NCBI RefSeq assembly: GCF_001425945.1
Contig: NZ_LMEB01000007.1
Coordinates: 186,163-250,162, forward strand
Length of the DNA: 64,000 bases
Direction of reading: 5' to 3'
Source of the DNA: Brevundimonas sp. Root1279
GTDB lineage: Bacteria; Pseudomonadota; Alphaproteobacteria; Caulobacterales; Caulobacteraceae
The translations under genes were made by a program, and so were the position numbers. Below, piece by piece: positions 29,030 to 37,652 of this stretch (position 1 is its first letter; every line of letters begins with the position of its first letter). The notes below the pieces were generated by a model. That model was not told the DNA's origin. It searched no databases and was given only the letters and a program-made list of their open reading frames with translations.

Positions 29030-29762
29030 GAAGATCGCCGTCGAAGGCATCAGCAAGAAGTTCGGGACGCTCCCCGTCGTCGGCGGGGTGAGTTTCGACG
29101 TGAGCGACGGCGAGTTCGTCGCGATCGTCGGCCCCTCCGGATGCGGCAAGTCGACCCTGCTCAACATTATCGCGGGATTCGAGCGGCCGGACGCCGGCGC
29201 GATCAGGATCAACGGCGTCGAGCGCATCGGACCGAGCCCGAACGGGATCATGATCTCGCAGCAGGGCTCGGTGTTCCCGTGGCTGACGGTTCATGAGAAC
29301 CTGATGTTCGGCCTCAGCGGGACGCGCCACGCCGACAAGGAGGCGCTGGCGGACCGCTACATCGACATGGTCGGCCTGAAGGGGTTCGAGGATTCCTATC
29401 CGCACGAACTCTCGGGCGGGATGCTCAAGCGCGTCGAGATCGCCCGCGCGCTCGTGGTGAAGCCGGAAATTCTCTACATGGACGAGCCGTTCTCGGCGCT
29501 CGACGCGCTGATGAGCCTGAGAATGCAGACCGAGTTGCGCCGCATCCTCGATGAGGAGCGGCACACCGTGATCTTGATCACCCACGATGTGGAGGAGGCG
29601 ATCTACCTGGCCGACCGCATCATGGTGCTGTCCGCTCGACCGACCGTCATCCAGACGACGTTCGAGGTGGACCTGCCGCATCCCCGCAAGCTCTCCAGCC
29701 CGGAAGCCCAGCGCGTGCGCGTGGCGATCCTCAGGGAGCTGGGGCTCGAGGTGGCCGGCTAG
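29019..29762 (+). CDS. ABC transporter ATP-binding protein (SsuB/TauB/NrtD type)
   Basis: This 247-residue ATPase has Walker A GPSGCGKST (about 39-47), the Q-loop near ISQQGSVFPWL, the signature LSGGMLKRVEIARAL (about 130-144), Walker B ILYMDEPFSALD and the H-loop ITHDVEEA. The signature departs from the usual LSGGQ to LSGGM, as in NrtC/NrtD and TauB relatives. It is the last gene of the cluster and converges on the SDR gene with 21 bp between stops. Confidence 0.92.
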   Translation: MSDKKIAVEGISKKFGTLPVVGGVSFDVSDGEFVAIVGPSGCGKSTLLNIIAGFERPDAGAIRINGVERIGPSPNGIMISQQGSVFPWLTVHENLMFGLSGTRHADKEALADRYIDMVGLKGFEDSYPHELSGGMLKRVEIARALVVKPEILYMDEPFSALDALMSLRMQTELRRILDEERHTVILITHDVEEAIYLADRIMVLSARPTVIQTTFEVDLPHPRKLSSPEAQRVRVAILRELGLEVAG

Positions 29763-29783
29763 GCCGCCGAGCGCCCCGCCCCC

Positions 29784-30578
29784 TCACTGCGCCAGCATGC
29801 CCCCGTCGATCTTGAACTCGGCGCCGGTGACGAATTTGCTCTCGTCCGAGGCCAGGTACAGGACGCAGTAGGCCACGTCGTCCGGCTCGCCGATGCGCTT
29901 GAGCGGGATGCCGCGGGCGAGCTTTTCGTGGGCGACGTCCTCGTTTCCGCCGGCCATGGCGATGAAGGGGTCGAGGATCGGGGTCTTGATGAAGACCGGG
30001 TGGACCGAGTTGGAGCGGACGTTCCAGCCGGCCTTGGCGGCCTCCAGGGCGATGGTCTTGGAGTACATCCAGACGGCGGCCTTGGTGGCGTTGTAGGCGC
30101 CCATGCCCGGGGCGGCGGCGAGGCCGGCGACCGAGCTGATGTTGACGATCGAGGCGGCGCCCGAGGCGCGCAGGTGGGGCATGGCGTGCTTGCAGCCGAG
30201 CATGATCGACTCGAGGTTCACGGCCTGGACCTTGCGCCAGTTCTCCAGCGTGTCCTGCTCGGACCAGACCAGCTCGCCGCCGATGCCGGCGTTGTTGACC
30301 AGGATCGACAGCCCGCCCATGGCCGCCACGGCCTGGTCGATGACGGCGATCCACTCGGCCTCGTCGGTGACGTCGTGGGCCCAGGCGAAGGCCGCGCCGG
30401 GGATCTCGGCGTTGATGGCGTCGGCCAGGGCCTGGGCGCCGGCCCGGTTCATGTCGGTGACCGCGACCTTGGCCCCCTCGCGGGCCATCATCCAGGCCAT
30501 GGCCTGGCCCAGCCCGCCGGCGGCGCCGGTGATCAGGGCTTTCTTACCCGCGACGCGTCCCGAGGCCTTGGCGCTCAC
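29784..30578 (-). CDS. SDR family NAD(P)-dependent oxidoreductase
   Basis: This 264-residue classical short-chain dehydrogenase has the nucleotide-binding [12 protein letters not shown] (about 18-29), NNAG (about 97-100), the catalytic Ser in VNISSVAG, and Y-x3-K in [10 protein letters not shown]-terminal motifs ([25 protein letters not shown]) are intact. A GTG start at 30578 overlaps the phhB stop by 4 bp (GTGA), showing coupling. The substrate cannot be told. Confidence 0.9.
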   Translation of the reverse strand: MSAKASGRVAGKKALITGAAGGLGQAMAWMMAREGAKVAVTDMNRAGAQALADAINAEIPGAAFAWAHDVTDEAEWIAVIDQAVAAMGGLSILVNNAGIGGELVWSEQDTLENWRKVQAVNLESIMLGCKHAMPHLRASGAASIVNISSVAGLAAAPGMGAYNATKAAVWMYSKTIALEAAKAGWNVRSNSVHPVFIKTPILDPFIAMAGGNEDVAHEKLARGIPLKRIGEPDDVAYCVLYLASDESKFVTGAEFKIDGGMLAQ

Positions 30579-30877
30579 GGCTTCACCCCCATGGCCGCGG
30601 CCGCCTCGTCGATGAAGCGGGCCATGCCGGCGTCGCGTTCGGTGACGCCGCCGGCGTCGTGGGTGGTCAGGACGATCTCGACCCGATTGTAGACGTTGAA
30701 CCACTCCGGATGGTGGTCGACCTTGTCGGCGTAGAGGGCCACGCGGGTCATGAAACCGAAGGCCGCGTTGAAGTCCTTGAACTTGACGGTGCGGGCGATC
30801 GCCGGCCGGTCGCCGGGATGTTCGCTCCAGGCCGGGAGGCCGCCCAGGACCTCCGCCACATCCAGCTTCTCCGCCAT
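30575..30877 (-). CDS. phhB: 4a-hydroxytetrahydrobiopterin dehydratase (pterin carbinolamine dehydratase)
   Basis: This 100-residue enzyme dehydrates 4a-hydroxytetrahydrobiopterin formed by aromatic amino acid hydroxylases. The family signature [20 protein letters not shown] (about 53-72) includes the catalytic His pair and the Trp-Asn. Length is normal. No phenylalanine hydroxylase gene is in the window. Its stop overlaps the GTG of the SDR gene, so the two are probably one operon. Confidence 0.9.
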   Translation of the reverse strand: MAEKLDVAEVLGGLPAWSEHPGDRPAIARTVKFKDFNAAFGFMTRVALYADKVDHHPEWFNVYNRVEIVLTTHDAGGVTERDAGMARFIDEAAAAMGVKP

Positions 30878-31053
30878 GGTCGCGCTCCTCGTCTGCGCCG
30901 CGCTCTCGGGCGCGCGGCCTGCCCTCTGCCGTATCCCGCAGGCGGCCCGCTCACAAGACCGGGGATAGGGCCGGGATCGGACCTCAAGGCCGGAACAGGC
31001 TGAAAGCGTGAGCGTTACCGACCGTCGTCATTTCAAACGACCGGAGAAGGGTG

Positions 31054-31758
31054 ATGGACAATCTCTGGATCGCCGCGCTCGACCCTGCCGACCGACAGCG
31101 TATCGAACCCCATCTGACCGAGCGCCCGTTCGCCCAAGGTCAGATGCTCTACGACGCCGGCGAGGCCGTGTCGGAGGTGTGGTTCCCGATGAGCGGCGTG
31201 GTCTCGCTGATGACCATCGTCGACGACGACCGGATGATCGAGACGGCCGCCATCGGACGCGAGGGCCTGGTCGGGGTGACCTGCGGGCCGCTGAACGCCC
31301 GCGCCGCCAGCCGGGCCATCGCCCAGGTCGAGGGCGTCTCGGCCTGCTGCCCGTCCGATGTGTTCGCCGACGCCCTGGCCGATAGCGAGGGCATGCGCAC
31401 GGCCCTGGCCAAATTCACCGAGAGCCTGTTCGCCCAGGTGCAGCAGGCGGCCGCCTGCAACGCCCAGCATCGGCTCGACGAGCGGCTGGCGCGCTGGCTG
31501 CTGACCATTCACGACCGCGCCGATGACGACCGCTTCGTCCTGACCCAGGCCGACATCGCCGGCATGCTGGGCGTGCGCCGGGCCACCGTGTCGGAGGTCG
31601 GCTCGGAGCTTGAGGACCGCGGCCTGATCCGGCGCGGCCGCGGCTGGGTCGAGGTGCTGGACCGCAAGGCGCTCGAGGGCGCCTCGTGCCAGTGCTATGG
31701 CCTGATGCGCGGGGTTATGAAGGATCTCGGCGTGCCGCGGCCGAACAAGCCGCGATGA
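31054..31758 (+). CDS. Crp/Fnr family transcriptional regulator
   Basis: This 234-residue regulator has an N-terminal cyclic-nucleotide-binding-type effector domain (PFAQGQMLYDAGEAVSEVWFPMSGVVSLMT, about 25-55) and a C-terminal winged helix (LTQADIAGMLGVRRATVSEVGSEL, about 165-188). It lacks the N-terminal Cys cluster of FNR. The sole run of Cys (SACCP, about 105) is internal. This subgroup (FPMSG-type effector, GREGLVG loop) is common in alphaproteobacteria and its ligand is unknown. ATG 31054 has better spacing to GGAG than the GTG 3 bp upstream. Divergent from phhB. Confidence 0.86.
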   Translation: MDNLWIAALDPADRQRIEPHLTERPFAQGQMLYDAGEAVSEVWFPMSGVVSLMTIVDDDRMIETAAIGREGLVGVTCGPLNARAASRAIAQVEGVSACCPSDVFADALADSEGMRTALAKFTESLFAQVQQAAACNAQHRLDERLARWLLTIHDRADDDRFVLTQADIAGMLGVRRATVSEVGSELEDRGLIRRGRGWVEVLDRKALEGASCQCYGLMRGVMKDLGVPRPNKPR

Positions 31759-31821
31759 TCCGCCGAACCTGCGTCCACGCGGACGGATGACGGAAGGCCC
31801 GCGACCCGCTAGACCGCAGTC

Positions 31822-32598
31822 ATGACCGACGCCAGCGCCTCTTCCGGGAAGACCTCGCCCTTCGGCTTTCGCGATGTCGACGCGAAGGAGAAGGTCCGCA
31901 TGGTGCGCGGCGTGTTCGACAGCGTGGCGTCGAACTACGACCTGATGAACGACCTGATGAGCGCGGGCGTGCACCGGCTCTGGAAGGATGCGGCGGCGGC
32001 CAAGCTGAACCCGCGGCCGGGCGAGACCATCCTCGACGTGGCCGGCGGCACCGGCGACATGGCGCGACGCTATTCGAAGATGGCGCGAGCGGCGCAGCTG
32101 CGGCTCGGCGGGGCCGACGCCTCGGTGATCGTGCTCGACTACAACGCCGAGATGATCCTGGCGGGGGTGGCCAAGGGCGGCGAGCCGGAGATGAGCTGGA
32201 CCGTCGGCGACGCCATGGCCCTGCCCCTGCCCGACGCCTCGGTCGACGCCTATTCGATCAGCTTCGGCATCCGCAACGTGGCCGACGTGCCGGCCGCCCT
32301 GGCCGAGGCCCGCCGCGTGCTGAAGCCCGGCGGCCGCTTCCTGTGCCTGGAGTTCTCGCGCCCGACGGCCGGGGCGATCCGCGCCGCCTATGACGCCTGG
32401 TCCTTCCACGCCATCCCGCGCATCGGCGGCTGGGTGGCCGGCGACAAGGACAGCTATCAGTACCTGGTCGAGAGCATCCGCCGCTTCCCCGACCAGCAGA
32501 CCTTCAAGGCCATGATCGAGACGGCCGGGTTCAGCCGCGTCAGCGTCACCAACCTGTCCGGCGGCGTGGCGGCCATCCATCACGGGTGGGCGATCTGA
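31822..32598 (+). CDS. ubiE: Demethylmenaquinone/ubiquinone methyltransferase UbiE
   Basis: UbiE performs the C-methylation of 2-polyprenyl-6-methoxy-1,4-benzoquinol in ubiquinone synthesis. The 258-residue protein begins its conserved part with [34 protein letters not shown]. The SAM site is [12 protein letters not shown] (about 69-80), and [23 protein letters not shown] is the second family signature. It overlaps the GTG of ubiB by 13 bp. Confidence 0.95.
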   Translation: MTDASASSGKTSPFGFRDVDAKEKVRMVRGVFDSVASNYDLMNDLMSAGVHRLWKDAAAAKLNPRPGETILDVAGGTGDMARRYSKMARAAQLRLGGADASVIVLDYNAEMILAGVAKGGEPEMSWTVGDAMALPLPDASVDAYSISFGIRNVADVPAALAEARRVLKPGGRFLCLEFSRPTAGAIRAAYDAWSFHAIPRIGGWVAGDKDSYQYLVESIRRFPDQQTFKAMIETAGFSRVSVTNLSGGVAAIHHGWAI

Positions 32599-34184
32599 CC
32601 ACGCGCATCAACCCCGCGACCCCGCCGCCGCCCCCGGCGACCGTGCCCGTCCGCCATCCGGTCAGCGCCTGGTGGCGGCTGATCGGCTGGGCCTGGGTGC
32701 TGGTCCGCCACGACGCCCTGGCGCCGCGGGAGGTGACCCCGCTCCTGCCCGTCTGGGTGCGCTGGATCGCGCATTTCCTGCACCTGTTCGCCGGCCGCGA
32801 GGGGCGAGAGGGTCGACCGGGCGAGCGGCTCGGCAAGGCCTTCGAGCACCTGGGACCCGTGGCCATCAAGCTGGGTCAGGTGCTGGCCACGCGGGCCGAC
32901 ATCTTCGGCGTCCAGTTCGCGCGCGACCTGGGCCGGCTGAAGGACGCCCTGCCGCCCTTCCCGATCGAACAGGCGCGCAAGGAGGTCGAGCGCTCGCTGG
33001 GCCGTCCGGTCGAGGTGCTGTTCCGCGACTTCGGCGAGCCGGTCGCCGCCGCCTCGCTGGCGCAGGCGCATCCGGCCTGGCTCGCCGACGGCCGCAAGGT
33101 GGCGGTCAAGGTGCTGCGCCCCGGCGTCGAGCGCCGCGTCGCCCAGGGCCTGGACGCCATGCGCCTGGCCGCCCGGATGGCGGTGCGCTTCGTGCCCCTG
33201 GCGCGGCGACTGGAGCCTTCGGCCTTCGTCGAGACCATCGCCCGCGCCCTGACCCTGGAGCTGGACATGCGGCTGGAGGCCGCCGCCGCCTCCGAGCTGG
33301 GCGAAATCATGGGCAAGCAGGCGGGCGAGCTGGGCGGCCACATGACCGCCCCGGCGGTGATCTGGGACGGCGTCGGCAAGCGGGTGCTGACCCTGGAGTG
33401 GGCCCCCGGCCTGCCGCTGACCGACCCGCGCGCGATCGAGCAGCCGGGCCTGGACGTCAACACCCTGGCCGACAACGTCGTGCGCTCCTTCCTGAGCCAG
33501 GCGCTGGACCACGGCGCCTTCCACGCCGACCTGCACGAGGGCAACCTGTTCTGCCACGCCCCGGCGGAGCTGACCGCGATCGACTTCGGCATCGTTGGGC
33601 GCCTGGGCCCGGCCGAGCGGCGCTACCTGGCCGAGATCCTGTGGGGCTTCATCAGCCGCGACTACGAGCGCATCGCCCGGGTGCATTTCGAGGCCGGCTA
33701 TGTGCCGCCTGAGCATTCGGTCGAGGCCTTCGCCCAGGCCCTGCGCGCGGTCGGCGAGCCGGTGATCGGCAAACAGGCGTCGCAGGTGTCGATGGGCCGG
33801 CTGCTGGGCCAGCTGTTCGAGATCACCGACCTGTTCGACATGCACCTGCGGCCCGAGCTGATCCTGCTGCAGAAGACCATGGTCTCGGTCGAGGGCGTGG
33901 CCCGGCGCCTGAATCCCGATCACGACCTGTGGGCCGCGGCCCAGCCGGTCGTCGAGCGCTGGATCCGGCGTGAGCTGGGGCCGCAGGCGCAGATCCGAGA
34001 CGCGATCGACGAGCTGCGCACCACCCTGCGCGCCCTGTCGAAATTGGCGCAGAACCCGCCGCAGGCCCAAACCGTTATCATCCGCGAGAGCCGGGCGCCG
34101 ACGTGGATGATCGTCTGTGTCACGGCCGCAACCGTCGCCGCGGCGGCCGCCCTTGTTATGTCGCTTTGGCCCGCCATCGTCTGA
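32586..34184 (+). CDS. ubiB: Ubiquinone biosynthesis protein UbiB (ABC1/ADCK atypical kinase)
   Basis: UbiB is an ATPase-like atypical kinase needed for ubiquinone synthesis at the inner membrane. The 532-residue protein has the KxGQ motif in [16 protein letters not shown] (about 98-113), the Ala-rich loop in [13 protein letters not shown], the invariant Lys in [10 protein letters not shown], and [10 protein letters not shown] plus [10 protein letters not shown] as catalytic and metal loops. A Pro-rich N-terminus and a C-terminal hydrophobic helix ([22 protein letters not shown]) are visible. The GTG start lies inside the end of ubiE, typical of the ubiE-ubiB operon. Confidence 0.95.
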   Translation: MGDLTTRINPATPPPPPATVPVRHPVSAWWRLIGWAWVLVRHDALAPREVTPLLPVWVRWIAHFLHLFAGREGREGRPGERLGKAFEHLGPVAIKLGQVLATRADIFGVQFARDLGRLKDALPPFPIEQARKEVERSLGRPVEVLFRDFGEPVAAASLAQAHPAWLADGRKVAVKVLRPGVERRVAQGLDAMRLAARMAVRFVPLARRLEPSAFVETIARALTLELDMRLEAAAASELGEIMGKQAGELGGHMTAPAVIWDGVGKRVLTLEWAPGLPLTDPRAIEQPGLDVNTLADNVVRSFLSQALDHGAFHADLHEGNLFCHAPAELTAIDFGIVGRLGPAERRYLAEILWGFISRDYERIARVHFEAGYVPPEHSVEAFAQALRAVGEPVIGKQASQVSMGRLLGQLFEITDLFDMHLRPELILLQKTMVSVEGVARRLNPDHDLWAAAQPVVERWIRRELGPQAQIRDAIDELRTTLRALSKLAQNPPQAQTVIIRESRAPTWMIVCVTAATVAAAAALVMSLWPAIV

Positions 34185-34204
34185 CTCCCTCCCGGAGACG
34201 AACC

Positions 34205-34687
34205 ATGAAGCCGCTTCTGCTCGCCGCCGTCCTGCTGGCGATCCCTGTCGTCGCCAACGCCCAGGTCGCCGCCGGATCCGTCCCCAACACCTTCGACCGC
34301 CCGGCGACCCAGCCGGCTCGCCCGGCCGCCGCCCCGGCCGCCCGCGCCCCCGCGCGGCCCGCCGCCGGCGAGACCGAGGCGCTGTCCCCCAACCGTGTCA
34401 GCGTCAACTCCGAGGGCGCCCTGCGCGCCTTCATCCGCGGGGCCCAGGCGGGTCAGATCGACTATGCCGTGATGAGCGACGACCTGGCCGGCCAGGTGCG
34501 CCAGCAGGAGTCGTCGGTGACTCCGATCGTGCAGGGCTTCGGCGCCATCGAGGAGGTCCGCTTCATGGGCAGCCGCGGCACAGCCGACCAATACGCCGTC
34601 ACCTTCGCCAACGGGGCGACGGAATGGATGATCGGCTTCAACGAAGACGGCAAGATCGCCGCCCTGCTGTTCCGCCCGGCCCAATAG
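34205..34687 (+). CDS. Exported protein of unknown function
   Basis: This 160-residue protein starts at 34205 after a GGAGACG site and has a signal peptide (PLLLAAVLLAIPVVANAQ, cleavage near residue 19-20). A Pro/Ala/Arg-rich linker (about 30-55) follows. The folded part (about 62-160) contains AFIRGAQAGQIDYAVMSDDLAGQVRQQ and ADQYAVTFANGATEWMIGFNEDGKI, a pattern resembling small NTF2-like or DUF3887-like domains. I cannot name the family. It follows ubiB by 20 bp and could be read through from it. Confidence 0.6.
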   Translation: MKPLLLAAVLLAIPVVANAQVAAGSVPNTFDRPATQPARPAAAPAARAPARPAAGETEALSPNRVSVNSEGALRAFIRGAQAGQIDYAVMSDDLAGQVRQQESSVTPIVQGFGAIEEVRFMGSRGTADQYAVTFANGATEWMIGFNEDGKIAALLFRPAQ

Positions 34688-34707
34688 CCCGCGCGCCGGG
34701 AGGCCCC

Positions 34708-35334
34708 ATGCGCAGTCCCCGAGCCGGCCGGGCGCGGCCGTCGATCTCTCTCGCCGCCCTGGCCCTCGTCGCCGCCGGCCTAGCGGCTTGCGCCGGCGGC
34801 CCGTCGCACGGTCCGCCCGCCCCGCCCGCGCCGCCGCTGTTCGTCAGTCCCTTCGGCGAGCTGTTCGTGGGCAAGCCGGAAGATGCGTGGCCCGTCGCCG
34901 ACTGGTTCCTGGGCGCCGACGCCGACCTGGACGGCGCGATCACCTTCGAGGAGTTCAGCGCCGATGGCCGGCGCTGGTTCGACCGTTTGGACGCCGAGCG
35001 CGACGGGCGGCTGACGCAGAGCGAACTGACCGCCTATGAGGTCAGCCTGCACGGGTTCGGCGGCGGCCCCCGTCCGGGACCGCGCCAGCGTGCGCGGCCG
35101 GCGAAGGCGATCCCGGGCAACTACGGGGTCGTGGCCGAGGCGGGCTTCTTCGGCCTGCCCCAGCCGGTCAAGGCGGCCGACGTCAACGTCGACCAGCGCA
35201 TCTCCAGCGAGGAATGGGCCCAGGCCACCGAGCGCTGGTTCCGCGCCCTGGACACGGACCACGACGGCAAGCTGACCCTCGCCGCCCTGCCCAAGACCAC
35301 CCTGCAGCAACGCAGCCAGGGCGGCCGGCCCTAG
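34708..35334 (+). CDS. EF-hand domain lipoprotein
   Basis: This 208-residue lipoprotein starts at 34708 (GGGAGG upstream) with lipobox LAAC (about Cys27). It has four EF-hand-like loops: DADLDGAITFEEF (about 70-82), DAERDGRLTQSEL (about 92-104), DVNVDQRISSEEW (about 155-167) and DTDHDGKLTLAAL (about 177-189). The first two and the last keep most calcium-coordinating Asp residues; the third has Gln in place of Gly. Probably a periplasmic calcium-binding protein. Converges on arfB with a 14 bp gap. Confidence 0.78.
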   Translation: MRSPRAGRARPSISLAALALVAAGLAACAGGPSHGPPAPPAPPLFVSPFGELFVGKPEDAWPVADWFLGADADLDGAITFEEFSADGRRWFDRLDAERDGRLTQSELTAYEVSLHGFGGGPRPGPRQRARPAKAIPGNYGVVAEAGFFGLPQPVKAADVNVDQRISSEEWAQATERWFRALDTDHDGKLTLAALPKTTLQQRSQGGRP

Positions 35335-35348
35335 TCCCTCGAGGCCGG

Positions 35349-35750
35349 TCAGTCGATGCGGGGTTTGCCCCGGCCGCTCTTGACCGTACTGCGCTTGGCC
35401 TTGCCCTCCAGCCGCCGCTCCTTGGAGGCCCGGGTGGGCCGGGTCGGCACGCGGTAGACCGGCTTGATCGAGGCCTCCGCGACGAGCGCCTGCAGCCGCT
35501 CGACGGCGTCGGCGCGGTTGCGCTCCTGGGTGCGGAAGCGCACGGCGGTGATCAGGATCTCGCCCGCCAGGGTCGCCCGACTGCCGGCCAGTTTGAGCAG
35601 CCGCTCGCGCACCGGATCGGTCAGGGAGGGCGAGTTCAGGGCGTCGAAGCGCAGCTGGACGCTGGTCGAGACCTTGTTGACGTTCTGCCCGCCCGGCCCG
35701 CCGGAGCGGAAGAAGCGGAACTCGAGTTCGTCGTCGGGGATGACGGTCAT
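35349..35750 (-). CDS. arfB: Alternative ribosome-rescue factor ArfB (YaeJ)
   Basis: ArfB releases stalled ribosomes by hydrolysing peptidyl-tRNA in the absence of a stop codon. The 133-residue protein has the catalytic loop RSGGPGGQNVNKVSTSVQL, with GGQ at about 20-22. The basic C-terminal tail (RPTRASKERRLEGKAKRSTVK) enters the mRNA channel in this family. The ATG overlaps the stop of the UPF0178 gene by 4 bp (ATGA). Confidence 0.94.
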   Translation of the reverse strand: MTVIPDDELEFRFFRSGGPGGQNVNKVSTSVQLRFDALNSPSLTDPVRERLLKLAGSRATLAGEILITAVRFRTQERNRADAVERLQALVAEASIKPVYRVPTRPTRASKERRLEGKAKRSTVKSGRGKPRID

Positions 35751-36205
35751 TGGACCGCCCGCTTCGCCATCACCACCGCCCGGTCCAGGGCCTGCAGGAA
35801 GTTGGAGCGGTCCTTGGGGCCGAACGGCGGCGGGCCGGAGGTCGCCACGCCCATCGAGCGCAGGTGCTCGCCGACCATGCGGCCGGCCAGGGCCGAGCCG
35901 ATGGAGTCAGCGGTGAAGGGCGTGCCGTTCGACTTGAGCGCCTGGGCCCCGTTCTGCAGGCAGCGGTCGGCCAGGGGGATGTCCTGGGTGATGACGATGT
36001 CGCCCTTGCCCGCCCGCTCGGCGATCCAGTCGTCGGCGATGTCGGGGCCGGCGTCGACGACGATCTGCTCGATCCACGGGTCGCGGCGGGTGTTGATCCA
36101 GCCGTTGGAGACCACGAACACGTGCAGGCCGTAGCGCTCGGCCACGCGGTAGACCTCGTCCTTCACCGGGCAGGCGTCGGCGTCGATGAAGAGGCGAGGA
36201 AGCAT
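35747..36205 (-). CDS. UPF0178 (DUF188, YaiI/YqxD) family protein
   Basis: This 152-residue protein has the conserved start LFIDADACPVKDEVYRVAER, then DPWIEQIVVDAGPDIADDWI and GDIVITQDIPLADRCL, and the end SGPPPFGPKDRSNFLQALDR. The Asp pattern suggests a PIN-like nuclease fold, but function is not established. It overlaps arfB by 4 bp. Upstream is a heptamer hairpin repeat rather than an ordinary promoter region. Confidence 0.9.
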   Translation of the reverse strand: MLPRLFIDADACPVKDEVYRVAERYGLHVFVVSNGWINTRRDPWIEQIVVDAGPDIADDWIAERAGKGDIVITQDIPLADRCLQNGAQALKSNGTPFTADSIGSALAGRMVGEHLRSMGVATSGPPPFGPKDRSNFLQALDRAVVMAKRAVQ

Positions 36206-36208
36206 CGA

Positions 36209-36300
36209 AGGTTCTAGGGGTTAGGTTCTAGGGGCTAGGGAAGGAGAATGGACTGCCGAAGCATCCTTCCCTAGCACCTAGCCCCCAGAACCTAGAACCT
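36209..36300. repeat. Heptamer-repeat hairpin between UPF0178 and the amidohydrolase
   Basis: The left arm (36209-36245) runs in 7-bp steps of the type AGGTTCT and AGGGGYT and ends AGGGAAGGA. The right arm (36264-36300) is its imperfect reverse complement, starting TCCTTCCCTAGC. The loop is 18 nt. The structure takes up nearly the entire 97 bp gap between two genes in the same direction, so transcription from the amidohydrolase pair would have to pass it to reach the UPF0178 and arfB genes. Confidence 0.9.
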
Positions 36301-36302
36301 CC

Positions 36303-37652
36303 TTACCGGCTGTACGCGGGCGGCATCGCGCCTTCGCCGCCGTTGCGGTAGCGGTCGCGCAGCAGGAACTGGCGGCTGGTCGGGGCCTGTTCCTGGCCGC
36401 CGATGAAGATGGTCTCGGCGATCGACAGGGGCTCCAGCGGGTCGCCTGTCCAGACCACGACGTCGGCGGCGGCGCCGGGGCGCAGCTCCCCGAACTGGCC
36501 GGCCATGCCGAAGATCTTCGCCGGATTGACCGTGATCGCCTCGATCGCCGATGCGTAGGGCAGGCCGTGCGAGACGGCGTTGCCGGCGTTGTAGCGGGTC
36601 TCGCGGGCGCGGTGGATCGAGCCTTCGTTGCCCTTGATGGCGATGGTCACCCCGGCGGCGTCGAGCGCGGCGGCGTTCTCCATGCGGGCCGCGCGGGTCT
36701 CGAGATTGCCCGGCAGGTTGGAGATCGGGTTGAGCAGCACCGGCACGTCGGCGGCGGCGATCTGGTCGGCGACCAGCCAGCCTTCCTCGGCCCCGTCGAG
36801 GATGATCTTGACCCCTTCCTCGCGGGCCAGACGCAGCACCTGCTGGATGTCCGAGGCGCGGCGCACGGTGACGATCAGCGGCATGGTCCCGTTGGCGACG
36901 GGGATCAGGGCCTCGAGATCGGCGCGCGACAGGCTGAGATCGCGCAGGCCGGCGCGATCATAGGCGGCCTTGTTGCGGGCGTAGAGGCGGACCTCGGCCA
37001 GGGTTTCCTTGAACTGGGTGAACTGGGCCCCGCGCGAGCCGCCGGAGATGCTGGCCCCGGCCTCGCCGAAGGGCGCGACCATGGCCACGCGCGGCTTGAC
37101 CAGGATGTCGGTCCCCGCCGCCAGATGGATGATGGCGGCCTGGCCGGCGAACAGGCTGGGCGCCTGCAGGCCGTCCTCGATGCCCGCGAAATTGGAGTCG
37201 TCATGGGCGTGGCCGCCGCCCCCGCCGCCGGCGTGGCTGGGCACCACCACCGCGCGGGTGATGCCGCCCAGGCGGGCCACCGGCAGGGTGAAGGACCAGG
37301 GGTCCAGGCCGTAGGAGACGTCGAAGGAGGCGCTGATCGAGTTGGCGCCGTTCGACAGGTCGTCCGAGCCGTTGACCGACGAGATCTCCGAACCGCCGAG
37401 GCCGGAATCGACCGCCACGAAGCCGGGCGAGACGACCTTGCCGCGGGCGTCGATGACGCGGGCGCCCGAGGGGGCGGCGCCGGTCCCGACCGAGACGACC
37501 CGGCCGTTCTGGATGACGACCGTGCCGTTCTCGATCACCGACGTGCCGGTCAGGACGCGGCCGCCGGTGATGGCGGTCAGCTCCTGGGCGAGGGCGGGGC
37601 TGGCGAGGGCGGCCGCCGAGACGGCCGCGAGGATGAGGGTCCTGAGGCGCAT
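36303..37652 (-). CDS. Amidohydrolase family protein lacking the usual HxH metal motif
   Basis: This 449-residue exported protein has a signal peptide (TLILAAVSAAALASPALA). It shows the amidohydrolase frame: GGRVLTGTSVIENGTVVIQNGRVVSVG near the start and ITVNPAKIFGMAGQFGELRPGAAADVVVW near the end. Where active members carry PGxIDxHxH, this one reads SPGFVAVDSGLGGSEI, so the first two metal-binding His are missing. The His-rich stretch GGGGGGHAHDDSN (about 140-150) is unusual. Its start overlaps the stop of the next amidohydrolase (TGATG), suggesting a heteromeric pair with this as the non-catalytic partner; that is inference. Confidence 0.85.
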   Translation of the reverse strand: MRLRTLILAAVSAAALASPALAQELTAITGGRVLTGTSVIENGTVVIQNGRVVSVGTGAAPSGARVIDARGKVVSPGFVAVDSGLGGSEISSVNGSDDLSNGANSISASFDVSYGLDPWSFTLPVARLGGITRAVVVPSHAGGGGGGHAHDDSNFAGIEDGLQAPSLFAGQAAIIHLAAGTDILVKPRVAMVAPFGEAGASISGGSRGAQFTQFKETLAEVRLYARNKAAYDRAGLRDLSLSRADLEALIPVANGTMPLIVTVRRASDIQQVLRLAREEGVKIILDGAEEGWLVADQIAAADVPVLLNPISNLPGNLETRAARMENAAALDAAGVTIAIKGNEGSIHRARETRYNAGNAVSHGLPYASAIEAITVNPAKIFGMAGQFGELRPGAAADVVVWTGDPLEPLSIAETIFIGGQEQAPTSRQFLLRDRYRNGGEGAMPPAYSR

